A stretch of DNA of 6,537 bases from Ferruginibacter sp. (GCA_025352435.1 JANXTN010000057.1:1-6537), one strand, 5' to 3'. Positions 1 through 6,377 are shown, counted from the stretch's first letter. Program-made: numbers and translations. The notes: generated from the letters alone by a model not told the origin.

Positions 1-181
1 TCTACATTAAATTTTATTGTATCATTCGAAATTAGTACATAATTCAATTACTATTGACATAAATTCGAAAAACAACTTTTCAATCTGGATTTTGATACAA
101 ATGTGATAAAAAGAGGTCAAAAAGTAAATAAAGTTCAAGTAACCTTTAAAAACTATTGAAAAACTCAGTTTTTCTAAAATT
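1..181. other. AT-rich non-coding region at left edge
   Basis: No open frame of meaningful length enters or leaves the left edge: all three forward frames stop within about 45 bases, and the one reverse frame open to the edge lacks a start codon. Apart from a small AT-rich inverted repeat near 158-174, I see no recognisable gene, promoter pair, repeat array or RNA. It is probably the spacer between the T9SS gene's terminator and a neighbour outside the window. Confidence 0.6.
158..174. repeat. Small perfect inverted repeat (7-bp stem, 3-nt loop)
   Basis: GAAAAAC and GTTTTTC flank the loop TCA. The stem has only two G:C pairs, so it is weak. It lies just beyond the main terminator of the T9SS gene and could be a secondary termination or 3'-end stabilising hairpin. 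It could also arise by chance in such AT-rich DNA. Confidence 0.35.
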
Positions 182-216
182 AAAAAAAGGCTGCCTTGTT
201 AACAGACAACCTTTTT
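182..216 (-). terminator. Intrinsic terminator of the T9SS cargo gene
   Basis: Read on the minus strand, GGTTGTC and GGCAGCC pair over 7 bp (two G-U wobbles) around a 9-nt loop containing GTTAAC, followed by seven T. The stem is preceded by five A, so the A and T tracts can extend the helix and allow termination in both directions. It begins 22 nt after the stop codon of the leftward gene at 239-1129, where a terminator for that gene is expected. Confidence 0.85.
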
Positions 217-238
217 CCCCCGTCTAAATTTTAGATTC

Positions 239-1129
239 TTAGTTACTTATAGTCAGTTTTTTAACTACCACTTCATTCGTTGATTTATCAACAATTCTAA
301 TCAGATAAGTACCAATTTTTACGCCTGATAAGTCTAATGAGTTAATAGAATTGCTGTTGATATTCTTCAAAACTTTTCCTGAAAAGTCAAGTAATTGGAG
401 CGAACTATTCGCTGTAGCACCAACCACAGAAACTTTTGAATCTGCCCGTGCAGGATTAGGAAAAATCGTTACATCGCTCGCTGCGCCAATACCTTTAACC
501 GTTCTTATGGCTGAGTAAGTAAACTTTCCATTGAGATCTACATTTTTCAACCGGTAATAGGTTGCACCTATGTTATCATTTTTGTCATTAAAAGAATAAC
601 TCCTTGTAGACGTTGAATTACCGTTAGATGCAATAGTACCGATGCTGCGGAATTCAGTTCCTTCTGCTCTTTCAACATTAAATTCTTTTGCGTCAATTTC
701 AAATTCTGTAGTCCAGTTTAGCGCAACTACTTGCTTTGTTCGTGATGCAGAAAAGCCACTTAGTTTTACCGGCGTCGGACCCCCTTCCGGACCATATATA
801 ATTGGCAAGCTGGGACAGGGCGCTGCAGAGCAAGATCCTGTATGTGGAGTAAGTATAGCAGAGATGTTTCCGATTGTGCAAACTAAATCTGTATAACTTT
901 TGATTCCATTTCCATTATTTAAAAAACAACTATCTAAAATTACTGCATTACCACATTTCACAATTACTGAAAGAGATTTCATGCCTGTGGTATTATATCT
1001 TATGCTTAAAGTGTAACGACCATCTAACTGTTTAGAAATAAAAGTCGGTTGCAATACTTCGAAACATTCTTGAGAAAATGCTGCTGTAGTTGATGCAAAA
1101 AGTACGAGGGTAATTAAAATTTTTTTCAT
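239..1129 (-). CDS. Secreted protein with T9SS type A C-terminal sorting domain
   Basis: A 296-residue exported protein. Residues 1-19 or 20 form a Sec signal peptide (MKK start, hydrophobic core, AFSQ near the cleavage site). Residues about 21-112 are an N-terminal domain I do not recognise, which holds all six cysteines (22, 59, 68, 84, 100, 105). Residues about 120-212 resemble the fibronectin-like beta module common just before the sorting domain in Bacteroidota (VKLSGFSA, LNWTT, FNVERA, YYRLKNVD). Residues about 219-296 are a type A sorting domain, with the hallmark IFPNPA at 222-227, then LLDFSGKVL, LDLSG and GTYLIRI. By family knowledge, this domain directs the protein through the type IX secretion system to the surface or medium and is normally cleaved. 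The start is the only sensible one, directly before the signal peptide. The gene appears monocistronic, with its own promoter and terminator. What the N-terminal domain binds or does is unknown; I see no catalytic motif, so adhesion or structure is only a guess. Confidence 0.93.
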   Translation of the reverse strand: MKKILITLVLFASTTAAFSQECFEVLQPTFISKQLDGRYTLSIRYNTTGMKSLSVIVKCGNAVILDSCFLNNGNGIKSYTDLVCTIGNISAILTPHTGSCSAAPCPSLPIIYGPEGGPTPVKLSGFSASRTKQVVALNWTTEFEIDAKEFNVERAEGTEFRSIGTIASNGNSTSTRSYSFNDKNDNIGATYYRLKNVDLNGKFTYSAIRTVKGIGAASDVTIFPNPARADSKVSVVGATANSSLQLLDFSGKVLKNINSNSINSLDLSGVKIGTYLIRIVDKSTNEVVVKKLTISN

Positions 1130-1294
1130 ACATAAATTTTTTTGTGTTATTAAGAAATAAATAATTAATGGTACACTAAAAAATATGCAAGCAAAGAGAT
1201 GCTACTTTAAAGAGATAGGACAAGGAAGTGACTGAACGACGATAAAGGAAATGCAGTTAATTCTAAGGATAGAGAAAAATCAAATGGGGAATTT
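1130..1294 (-). other. Probable 5' leader of the T9SS cargo gene
   Basis: The best promoter lies at 1301-1330, so transcription starting a few bases downstream would give an untranslated leader of about 165 nt. The leader is rich in pyrimidines and A/T, and I find no convincing riboswitch fold. A second, weaker promoter-like pair (TTTG at 1192-1195, 18-nt spacer, TACCATTA at 1166-1173, minus strand) lies within it and could give a shorter leader. No Shine-Dalgarno sequence precedes the ATG; the last bases are A/T-rich, as is usual in this phylum. Confidence 0.4.
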
Positions 1295-1300
1295 GAAACA

Positions 1301-1330
1301 CAAATATAAAATATTTTTTTAATAAACAAA
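1301..1330 (-). promoter_or_regulatory. Consensus Bacteroidota sigma promoter for the T9SS gene
   Basis: On the minus strand, TTTG (1327-1330) is followed by an 18-nt spacer and TATATTTG (1301-1308). This matches the Bacteroidota housekeeping promoter TTTG/TTG ... TAnnTTTG, with both boxes intact and spacing within or close to the known range. It lies just downstream of the M1 gene's terminator and points at the T9SS cargo gene. It is the best promoter match found in the window. The AT-rich setting leaves some chance of a random match. Confidence 0.6.
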
Positions 1331-1350
1331 CTTTATTTAATATGTTGATA

Positions 1351-1382
1351 AAAAAAAGAGAGATTACTCTCTCTCTCTCTCT
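1351..1382 (-). terminator. Intrinsic terminator of the M1 peptidase gene, built from a CT/AG repeat
   Basis: On the minus strand an (AG)n run is followed by TAAT, then CTCTCT and seven T. The stem forms at least 6-7 Watson-Crick A-T/G-C pairs and can extend with alternating U-A and U-G pairs into the T tract. It starts about 28 nt after the stop codon of the M1 gene. Because the left arm is a dinucleotide repeat, several pairing registers are possible. Confidence 0.65.
1367..1382. repeat. (CT)8 dinucleotide microsatellite
   Basis: Eight uninterrupted CT units. It is non-coding, lies 27 nt beyond the M1 stop codon and forms the left arm of that gene's terminator when read on the minus strand. 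Such repeats are prone to slipped-strand length change; whether that happens here cannot be told from one sequence. Confidence 0.9.
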
Positions 1383-1409
1383 ATTCTCGCTTTTAAATAA
1401 TAAAATTAC

Positions 1410-3791
1410 TTATTTCATTTCTTTCTGCATTGGATTGCCCAAACCCGAACTAGCACCCCTTGCAGTTCCACCGGCCCGGGTTTTAAATAATTGAAACTTG
1501 GAAGGTTCAGCAGTTACATTCCAAACATTGTTTTTCTCATCAATGTCTGCCGTTTCACGCATTGGATCTAATTTTATAGAGGCAACTTCTTTGTCTTTTA
1601 CAAAAGTTTTTACAACCCTGTTTTCATTTTTGCGCCATACCTGCACAGCAATACGATCTGTTTCTTTACTGCCATCTTTATATGTCCATTCAATAATGAT
1701 GGGCATTACCAAGCCACCTTTATTGCTAAAAGTAAGCTCATACATAAATTTATTGCCCGCAATTTCCTGTTTTTCTTGGGTAGTAAACGCATCAATAACC
1801 GGTGGTGGAGTAGTTATAGTAAATGGAGTATTATCAATCTTTACCAAATCTCTGTCATATCTCCAATAAAAATCTCTTAAGCTTGTATCAGCATCCGTAG
1901 CAAAAACTATTTTCTTGTCTTGTCTGTTTCTTATTTTTGAAATGTCTTCAAATGAATTTAATTGCGGTTTTGCTACAGCTTGTGTTGTACTAATAGGCGT
2001 AGTTCTTAATGAACCAGAAGAACTTTCCGTACTTAGGTTTGCCCATTTTACTGAATCCAAAGAAATATCGCATGGGTCTGTATTGTAAAACCAACCACGC
2101 CAAAACCAATCTAAATCTTCTGCACTTGCATCTTCCATTGTCCTAAACAAATCTGCAGGTGTAGGGTGTTTAAATGCCCAGCGTCTTGAATATTCTTTAA
2201 ATGCATAGTCAAAGTTTTCTCTTCCAATAATTGTTTCTCTTAAAATGTTTAAACCGGTAGATGGCTTGCTGTAAGCATTTGGGCCAAACTGAATAATATT
2301 TTCACTATTAGTCATTATTGGCTCCAGCTGATCTTTTGGCAACTTCATATAATCTACAATCTTGTAAGCAGGACCTTTACTAACAGGAAATTTGTTATCA
2401 TACAGTTCTTCTGTTAGATATTCAACAAAAGAATTTAATCCTTCATCCATCCATGTCCACTGGCGCTCATCGCTGTTAATGATCATAGGGAAAAAGTTAT
2501 GTCCTACTTCATGTATCACAACGCCGAGCATTCCAATCTTTGTAGCTTCGCTATACGTACCATCTTTTTCTGTACGGCCATAGTTAAAACAAATCATTGG
2601 ATACTCCATACCATTAGCAGCTTCTAAACTTTGTGCAACGGGATAGGGGTAGGGAATAGTAAATTTTGAATAACTTTTGATTGTATGCGCAACTGCTTTT
2701 GTACTTAATTTTCTGTACAAACCATAAGCCTCTTTGCCATAAGCACTCATACACATAACCTTCTTTCCTTCCACATAGGCAGGCATTGCATCCCACACAA
2801 ATTTGCGGCTGCTACCCCAAGCAAAATCACGCACCATCTCTGCTTTAAAAACCCAGGTCTTTTTTGTGGTTTCTTTTTTTAGTTCTCTGGCTTTTGCCTC
2901 TGCAAGTGTAACAACCTCTACCACATCTTTTGCATTCTGCGCAGTTTGCCATCTGCTATATTGTGCAGGACTTAATACCTGCTGATAATTTTGACATTCA
3001 CCAGTGGCCATTACAACATGATCAGCCGGTACAGTCATAGCTACTTTAAAATTGCCAAAGGTTAAAGAAAACTCTCCGCTGCCTACAAACTGGTGATTTT
3101 GCCATCCCTGAAAATCACTATACACGCATAATCTGGGGTACCATTGTGTGATAGTGTACAAATCATTTTTATCTTCTGGAAAATATTCAAAACCACCACG
3201 GCCACCATATTTGGTACGTTCAATAATATTGTAGTTCCAGTCAATTTTAAAAATAAACTGTTGCCCCGGTTTTAAAGTTTGTGGCAACTCTATCCGCATC
3301 ATGGTTTTGTTTATCGTATATTTTAAAGGCACGCCTAAAGCAGTTGTAACTTTTGTAATGTTATCGCCATACTCCTTATCTAATTTGCCTGTGCGCAGTC
3401 TTTCAAGATCTTCTGTATTTACAGATCTCTGCAATGTGTTGCTTGTTTGATAGCCGGAGTTGTTTACAGAACTATGTTCGTTTTCATCAAGTTGTAACCA
3501 CAAATAAGTAAGGTTGTCGGGCGAATTGTTGTAATAAGTAAGCGTTTCTTTTCCTGTTATTTTTCTGTTGGGTTCATCAAGCTCACAAGTAATATCGTAG
3601 TCGCACCGCTGCTGCCAGTATTTGGGACCCGGTGCTCCGCTTGCCGTACGATATTCATTTGGAGTAGGGAGTATAGTTCCCAATTGTTCAAACCGGTTGC
3701 CATGGTTGCTGCCCGGATTATTTTTTAGATCCTGCCCGAAGCAAAAAAATATGCCTGTGCTTAGGATTACCAAAAGGAAGAATTTTTTCAT
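1410..3791 (-). CDS. Secreted M1 family zinc metallopeptidase (aminopeptidase N-like)
   Basis: A 793-residue zinc peptidase expected to remove N-terminal residues from peptides in the periplasm or at the cell surface. Residues 1-19 form a signal peptide (hydrophobic core, cleavage likely before Gln20). Cys17 does not sit in a good lipobox, so it is probably not a lipoprotein. An N-terminal beta domain spans about 60-290, with the family's QWYPR (217-221) and GEF (239-241). The GAMEN-like exopeptidase motif reads NGMEYP (393-398). The zinc site is HEVGH (427-431), with Glu450 exactly 18 residues after the second His: ligands His427, His431 and Glu450, general base Glu428. Tyr507 in NAYSKP is the likely transition-state-stabilising Tyr. 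After a Ser/Thr-rich linker (about 586-604), residues about 670-765 form a beta domain (GGLVMP, DGSKE, LDP..ETADIDEKNN) typical of Bacteroidota M1 proteins. There is no T9SS sorting domain; the C-terminus is a Gly/Ala-rich tail. Nothing suggests truncation. It is 47 nt downstream of the HupE-like gene and may be co-transcribed with it. True substrates are unknown. Confidence 0.95.
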   Translation of the reverse strand: MKKFFLLVILSTGIFFCFGQDLKNNPGSNHGNRFEQLGTILPTPNEYRTASGAPGPKYWQQRCDYDITCELDEPNRKITGKETLTYYNNSPDNLTYLWLQLDENEHSSVNNSGYQTSNTLQRSVNTEDLERLRTGKLDKEYGDNITKVTTALGVPLKYTINKTMMRIELPQTLKPGQQFIFKIDWNYNIIERTKYGGRGGFEYFPEDKNDLYTITQWYPRLCVYSDFQGWQNHQFVGSGEFSLTFGNFKVAMTVPADHVVMATGECQNYQQVLSPAQYSRWQTAQNAKDVVEVVTLAEAKARELKKETTKKTWVFKAEMVRDFAWGSSRKFVWDAMPAYVEGKKVMCMSAYGKEAYGLYRKLSTKAVAHTIKSYSKFTIPYPYPVAQSLEAANGMEYPMICFNYGRTEKDGTYSEATKIGMLGVVIHEVGHNFFPMIINSDERQWTWMDEGLNSFVEYLTEELYDNKFPVSKGPAYKIVDYMKLPKDQLEPIMTNSENIIQFGPNAYSKPSTGLNILRETIIGRENFDYAFKEYSRRWAFKHPTPADLFRTMEDASAEDLDWFWRGWFYNTDPCDISLDSVKWANLSTESSSGSLRTTPISTTQAVAKPQLNSFEDISKIRNRQDKKIVFATDADTSLRDFYWRYDRDLVKIDNTPFTITTPPPVIDAFTTQEKQEIAGNKFMYELTFSNKGGLVMPIIIEWTYKDGSKETDRIAVQVWRKNENRVVKTFVKDKEVASIKLDPMRETADIDEKNNVWNVTAEPSKFQLFKTRAGGTARGASSGLGNPMQKEMK

Positions 3792-3825
3792 TATGTGTTT
3801 TTTGTTTATTTATTTAAGGTATGCG

Positions 3826-3833
3826 TAAAGATA
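3826..3833 (-). promoter_or_regulatory. Possible -7 box for the M1 peptidase gene
   Basis: TATCTTTA on the minus strand differs from TAnnTTTG only in the last base and lies 34 nt before the M1 ATG, in the gap after the HupE stop codon. The nearest TTTG that could serve as -33 (3859-3862) gives a 25-nt spacer, longer than usual. The promoter is therefore uncertain, and transcription may read through from the HupE-like gene instead. Confidence 0.35.
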
Positions 3834-3838
3834 TATTT

Positions 3839-4414
3839 TTATGGTACTCGTTCCACAGCAAATTTTACCGCCCATATAATTGTAATAATACTTAATGAAT
3901 ACATCCACCACAATCTTTTTAATGCTGTAATATTTATTATAATATGAGCACTCAATAAAATGAGAGCAACACAAACAATTTGTCCTGCTTCTAGTCCTAA
4001 ATTAAAACCTAATAAACCCGGCCCGATTTGTTGATTGCTTGCAAGCATAAAACGGATGCTGTTTGCAAAACCGAGCCCATGAATCAATCCAAAAAAAAGA
4101 GCAAAAAAATAATTGATCTGTATTTCTCTTGTACTGAAATCTTTTAAAAAAAAATTTGATATGGCTGTAATAATAATGGTAATTGGTATCAGAAATTCTA
4201 CCCATTTTTCATTGGCACGTATTACATCATAAATACTTAAGGCGAGTGTGAGAGAATGCCCAATTGTAAAAGCTGTAACGAGTACCAAAACTTTTTTCCA
4301 GTCTTTTAAAATGTAAACTGCGGAAAGTGCTACAATAAAAAGCTGATGATCGAGCGCATTTAAACTGATTATGTGGTGCCAGCCTTCTTTAAAATAAAAT
4401 GCTAAATCATTCAT
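3839..4414 (-). CDS. HupE/UreJ family membrane protein
   Basis: A 191-residue polytopic inner-membrane protein with about five or six hydrophobic segments. It carries the HupE/UreJ signatures: GWHH (11-14) followed by LDHQLF (21-26), FTIGHSLTL (49-57), FGLIHGLGFA (108-117) and NLGLEAGQ (138-145). His13, His14, Asp22, His23, His53, His112 and Glu142 are polar residues inside or beside membrane segments and are the likely metal-coordinating positions. Characterised relatives are nickel or other metal permeases linked to hydrogenase or urease. No hydrogenase or urease gene is present here, so the metal is not known. The start is firm: an in-frame TAA (4442-4444) lies nine codons upstream with no other ATG between. 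The protein lacks the N-terminal extracellular domain seen in longer relatives. It diverges from the DUF6702-like gene and is followed by the M1 peptidase gene after 47 nt with no visible terminator, so the two may form an operon. Confidence 0.88.
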   Translation of the reverse strand: MNDLAFYFKEGWHHIISLNALDHQLFIVALSAVYILKDWKKVLVLVTAFTIGHSLTLALSIYDVIRANEKWVEFLIPITIIITAISNFFLKDFSTREIQINYFFALFFGLIHGLGFANSIRFMLASNQQIGPGLLGFNLGLEAGQIVCVALILLSAHIIINITALKRLWWMYSLSIITIIWAVKFAVERVP

Positions 4415-4442
4415 GCTCGTATCAAGCTTACTTACTTTGATT

Positions 4443-4450
4443 TATGTTTG
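4443..4450 (+). promoter_or_regulatory. Candidate -7 box for the DUF6702-like gene
   Basis: TATGTTTG fits TAnnTTTG exactly and lies 46 nt before the ATG. I see no TTTG at the usual distance upstream, so the -33 element is weak or absent. It lies 12 nt from an opposing consensus box for the HupE-like gene. Confidence 0.4.
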
Positions 4451-4462
4451 CGTTGATTAATC

Positions 4463-4470
4463 CAAATATA
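4463..4470 (-). promoter_or_regulatory. Candidate -7 box for the HupE-like gene
   Basis: TATATTTG on the minus strand fits TAnnTTTG exactly and lies 48 nt before the HupE ATG. No TTTG occurs at the expected spacing; only a TTG at 4482-4484 is near, at 11 nt. It opposes the box at 4443-4450, so two polymerases could not easily occupy both at once. Confidence 0.42.
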
Positions 4471-4496
4471 AAAGTAATCGTCAATTTTTAACTTGT

Positions 4497-5003
4497 ATGG
4501 CAGGTATATTATTTAAGTGGCTTTTTGTTTCCCTATTGTTGTTGCCATTTGGTGAAAATAACCACCATCCGATATTTGTAAGTGTCACAGAGATAGAACA
4601 CAATGCAAAAGAAAAAACGCTTGAAATAAGTTGTAAAATTTTCACAGACGATTTTGAAAAAACCCTGCGGGCAGCGTATAAAACACATGTTGATTTGCTG
4701 GATGAAAAAATGAAGTCTGCAATGGATAAACTGGTAAATGATTATGTGCAAAAGCATTTAAAAATCGTGGCGGACGGCAGAATTACTAATTTAAAATATC
4801 TCGGATTTGAAAAAATTGAAGAGGGTATTTATAGCTACTATGAGATAGATAATATTTCTACACCCAAAAAAGTTGAGGTAACAGACAATGTGTTATTGGA
4901 ATACAATACACAACAAATGAATCTTGTGCATGTAACGGTTGGTGGAGAAAGAAAAAGCGGAAAATTGAATGGTTCGGAAAATAAGCTGACTGTATTCTTT
5001 TAA
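4497..5003 (+). CDS. DUF6702-like exported protein
   Basis: A 168-residue protein of unknown function. Residues 1 to about 20 form a signal peptide or single membrane anchor (Lys7, then the run LFVSLLLLPF). The mature part opens with His23-His24-Pro25 and the pattern HPIFVSVTEIEHN, then a strand-rich KTLEISCKIFTDDFEKTL, a helical Lys/Glu-rich stretch (about 63-90), a second beta region, and an end MNLVHVTVGGERKSGKL. I recognise this as the Bacteroidota family DUF6702 from the His-Pro start, the IFTDDFE motif and the tail; this is recall, not a search. The start is firm: an in-frame TAA (4458-4460) lies upstream with no other ATG between. No Shine-Dalgarno sequence is present. The gene diverges from the HupE-like gene and converges on the CNNM gene with 6 nt between stops. 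The N-terminal His residues could bind a metal, with HupE as partner (inference). Confidence 0.8.
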   Translation: MAGILFKWLFVSLLLLPFGENNHHPIFVSVTEIEHNAKEKTLEISCKIFTDDFEKTLRAAYKTHVDLLDEKMKSAMDKLVNDYVQKHLKIVADGRITNLKYLGFEKIEEGIYSYYEIDNISTPKKVEVTDNVLLEYNTQQMNLVHVTVGGERKSGKLNGSENKLTVFF

Positions 5004-5009
5004 CTTATT

Positions 5010-6308
5010 TTAATCCTCCATTTCTTCTTTAAGTTCTTCTGATACAACAACCAATATCTTATCTATCCGCTGACCATCCATATCAATTATTTCCAAAGTA
5101 AAATCCCGCCATTCAAATTTTTCGCCTGTTGCAGGGATATGTTCCAGTTCGTGTAAAACGAACCCTGCTAATGTATCAAATTCATGTTCGCCTTCATTCA
5201 TCCAGTCAGCTCTTTCAAAATAACTTAGAAAATCGTAAAACCCTATTTGCGCATCTATTAAAAAACTTCCATCGTCTCTTTTAACAATGCCGTATTCATC
5301 TTGTCCGGTTTGCGGTACATCTCCAATGATAGCTTCTAAAATATCATTCAAAGTAATCATTCCTTCAAGCGTGCCATATTCATTTACAATAAAGGCTGAA
5401 TGTATTCTTGTGCCTTTAAATTTTTCCAGTAATTGATAGGCCGAATTATTTTCCGGCACAAACAATGCTGCCTTCATAATATCTCCCAAAGGCTTGTCAG
5501 GATTGGTTTTCAACAAATCTTTTACATAGACAATGCCCTTAATATTATCTACAGTGCCATCACAAACCGGAAAAGTGCTGTAAATAATATCTCCAAATTT
5601 ATTCTTGATATCTGTCAGCGTATCGTTTACATCGTACCAAATAATATCAGTGCGGTGCGTCATTAAACTAGTAATATTCCTGTCGCCCAAATGAAACACT
5701 CTTTCTATAATATCTTTTTCATCTTCTTCTATAGAACCATGTTCACTTCCTTCAGATATCATGGCTTTTATCTCCTCTTCTGTTACTGCACTATCACTAG
5801 CTTTTTTTATATTGAAAATCTTAAAAATTATAGCAGTAATGCCCGATAATAGCCACACAAACGGATGCATGATAGTAGAAAGAAAATTCATTGGTATAGC
5901 TATACTTCGTGCAATTTTTTCAGCACGCAACAAACCAAACTTTTTAGGAATTAACTCACCAAAAATTATGGATAAAAAAGTTACTAAAATAACAACAACA
6001 GTAGTAGCAATTCCATCTGCATATTTTTCGGTAAAAGCGATTTGCTTAAAATATGGCGCAAGCAATTTGCTGAACTTATCTTCTGCATACACACCGGTAA
6101 GAATGGCAATTAAGGTGATGCCAATTGTTGCGGTGCTTAAAAATTTTTCAGGATTATTTGCCAGATCTAATGCCGCTTTTGCTTTTTCATCTCCTTTTGC
6201 TGCCATCCCTTCCAATCTGCCTTTGCGTGCACTTACAAGGGCAATTTCACTCATTACAAAAAGGGCATTTAATAATATCAAAAGAAAAAGTATAAAAACT
6301 GCTGCCAT
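5010..6308 (-). CDS. CNNM/CBS/CorC_HlyC membrane protein ("hemolysin family" protein)
   Basis: A 432-residue inner-membrane protein of full family length. Residues 1 to about 190 are the CNNM (DUF21) transmembrane domain, with hydrophobic segments near 1-25, 57-73, 99-119 and 139-165 and the family signatures FVMSEIALVSARKGRL (17-32) and FGELIPKKFGL (116-126). Residues about 208-330 hold a CBS pair that in relatives senses adenine nucleotides with Mg2+ (MTHRTDI near the start, EYGTLEGMITLNDILEAIIGD near the end, about 310-330). Residues about 340-425 are the CorC_HlyC domain (DEFDTL-like EFDTLAGFVL at 376-385, EHIPATGEKF at 389-398). Members are named hemolysins for historical reasons. Studied CNNM/CorC proteins export Mg2+ or Co2+, so a role in divalent cation balance is more likely than cell lysis. 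The ATG at 6306-6308 starts directly at the first membrane segment. No symbol is given because CorC, TlyC and YfjD orthology cannot be resolved by eye. Confidence 0.93.
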   Translation of the reverse strand: MAAVFILFLLILLNALFVMSEIALVSARKGRLEGMAAKGDEKAKAALDLANNPEKFLSTATIGITLIAILTGVYAEDKFSKLLAPYFKQIAFTEKYADGIATTVVVILVTFLSIIFGELIPKKFGLLRAEKIARSIAIPMNFLSTIMHPFVWLLSGITAIIFKIFNIKKASDSAVTEEEIKAMISEGSEHGSIEEDEKDIIERVFHLGDRNITSLMTHRTDIIWYDVNDTLTDIKNKFGDIIYSTFPVCDGTVDNIKGIVYVKDLLKTNPDKPLGDIMKAALFVPENNSAYQLLEKFKGTRIHSAFIVNEYGTLEGMITLNDILEAIIGDVPQTGQDEYGIVKRDDGSFLIDAQIGFYDFLSYFERADWMNEGEHEFDTLAGFVLHELEHIPATGEKFEWRDFTLEIIDMDGQRIDKILVVVSEELKEEMED

Positions 6309-6351
6309 TGCGGGGAAAATCTTATTAAAAAATATTGGTATGTTATGTCTG

Positions 6352-6359
6352 TAAAGATA
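6352..6359 (-). promoter_or_regulatory. Possible -7 box for the CNNM gene
   Basis: TATCTTTA on the minus strand is one base from TAnnTTTG and lies 43 nt before the CNNM ATG. The 11-base string TATATCTTTAC around it is identical to the one before the M1 gene. No clear TTTG is found at the -33 position, which would fall in the end of the upstream partial gene. Confidence 0.4.
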
Positions 6360-6377
6360 TAAAGATGAACCTAATTG

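Noticed and set aside
95..122. Imperfect palindrome TTTTGATACAAATGTGATAAAA resembling an FNR/CRP-type site
   Set aside because: The half-sites do not match either consensus with proper spacing, and there is no gene next to it within the window to regulate.
642..896. 84-codon plus-strand frame
   Set aside because: It is antisense to the middle of the T9SS cargo gene, crossing its beta module; the translation has no motif.
1251..1322. 23-residue plus-strand open frame preceded by AAAGGAA, resembling a ribosome binding site
   Set aside because: It is very short, has no plus-strand promoter and overlaps the minus-strand promoter of the T9SS gene. Shine-Dalgarno sites are little used in this phylum, so the purine run is weak evidence.
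1498..1869. 123-codon plus-strand frame
   Set aside because: It is antisense to the C-terminal beta domain of the M1 peptidase, which is well supported; its Ser/Phe/Thr-rich composition is typical of a shadow frame.
1410..3791. M1 peptidase as a lipoprotein or T9SS cargo
   Set aside because: Cys17 is preceded by Ile-Phe-Phe, a poor lipobox, and Gln20 follows a good signal peptidase I site. The C-terminus lacks the PNP motif and beta repeat of sorting domains.
5761..6354. 197-codon plus-strand open frame
   Set aside because: It lies entirely opposite the membrane domain of the CNNM gene, whose family signatures are unmistakable. Antisense frames of hydrophobic coding DNA are often open, and the translation shows no family motif.
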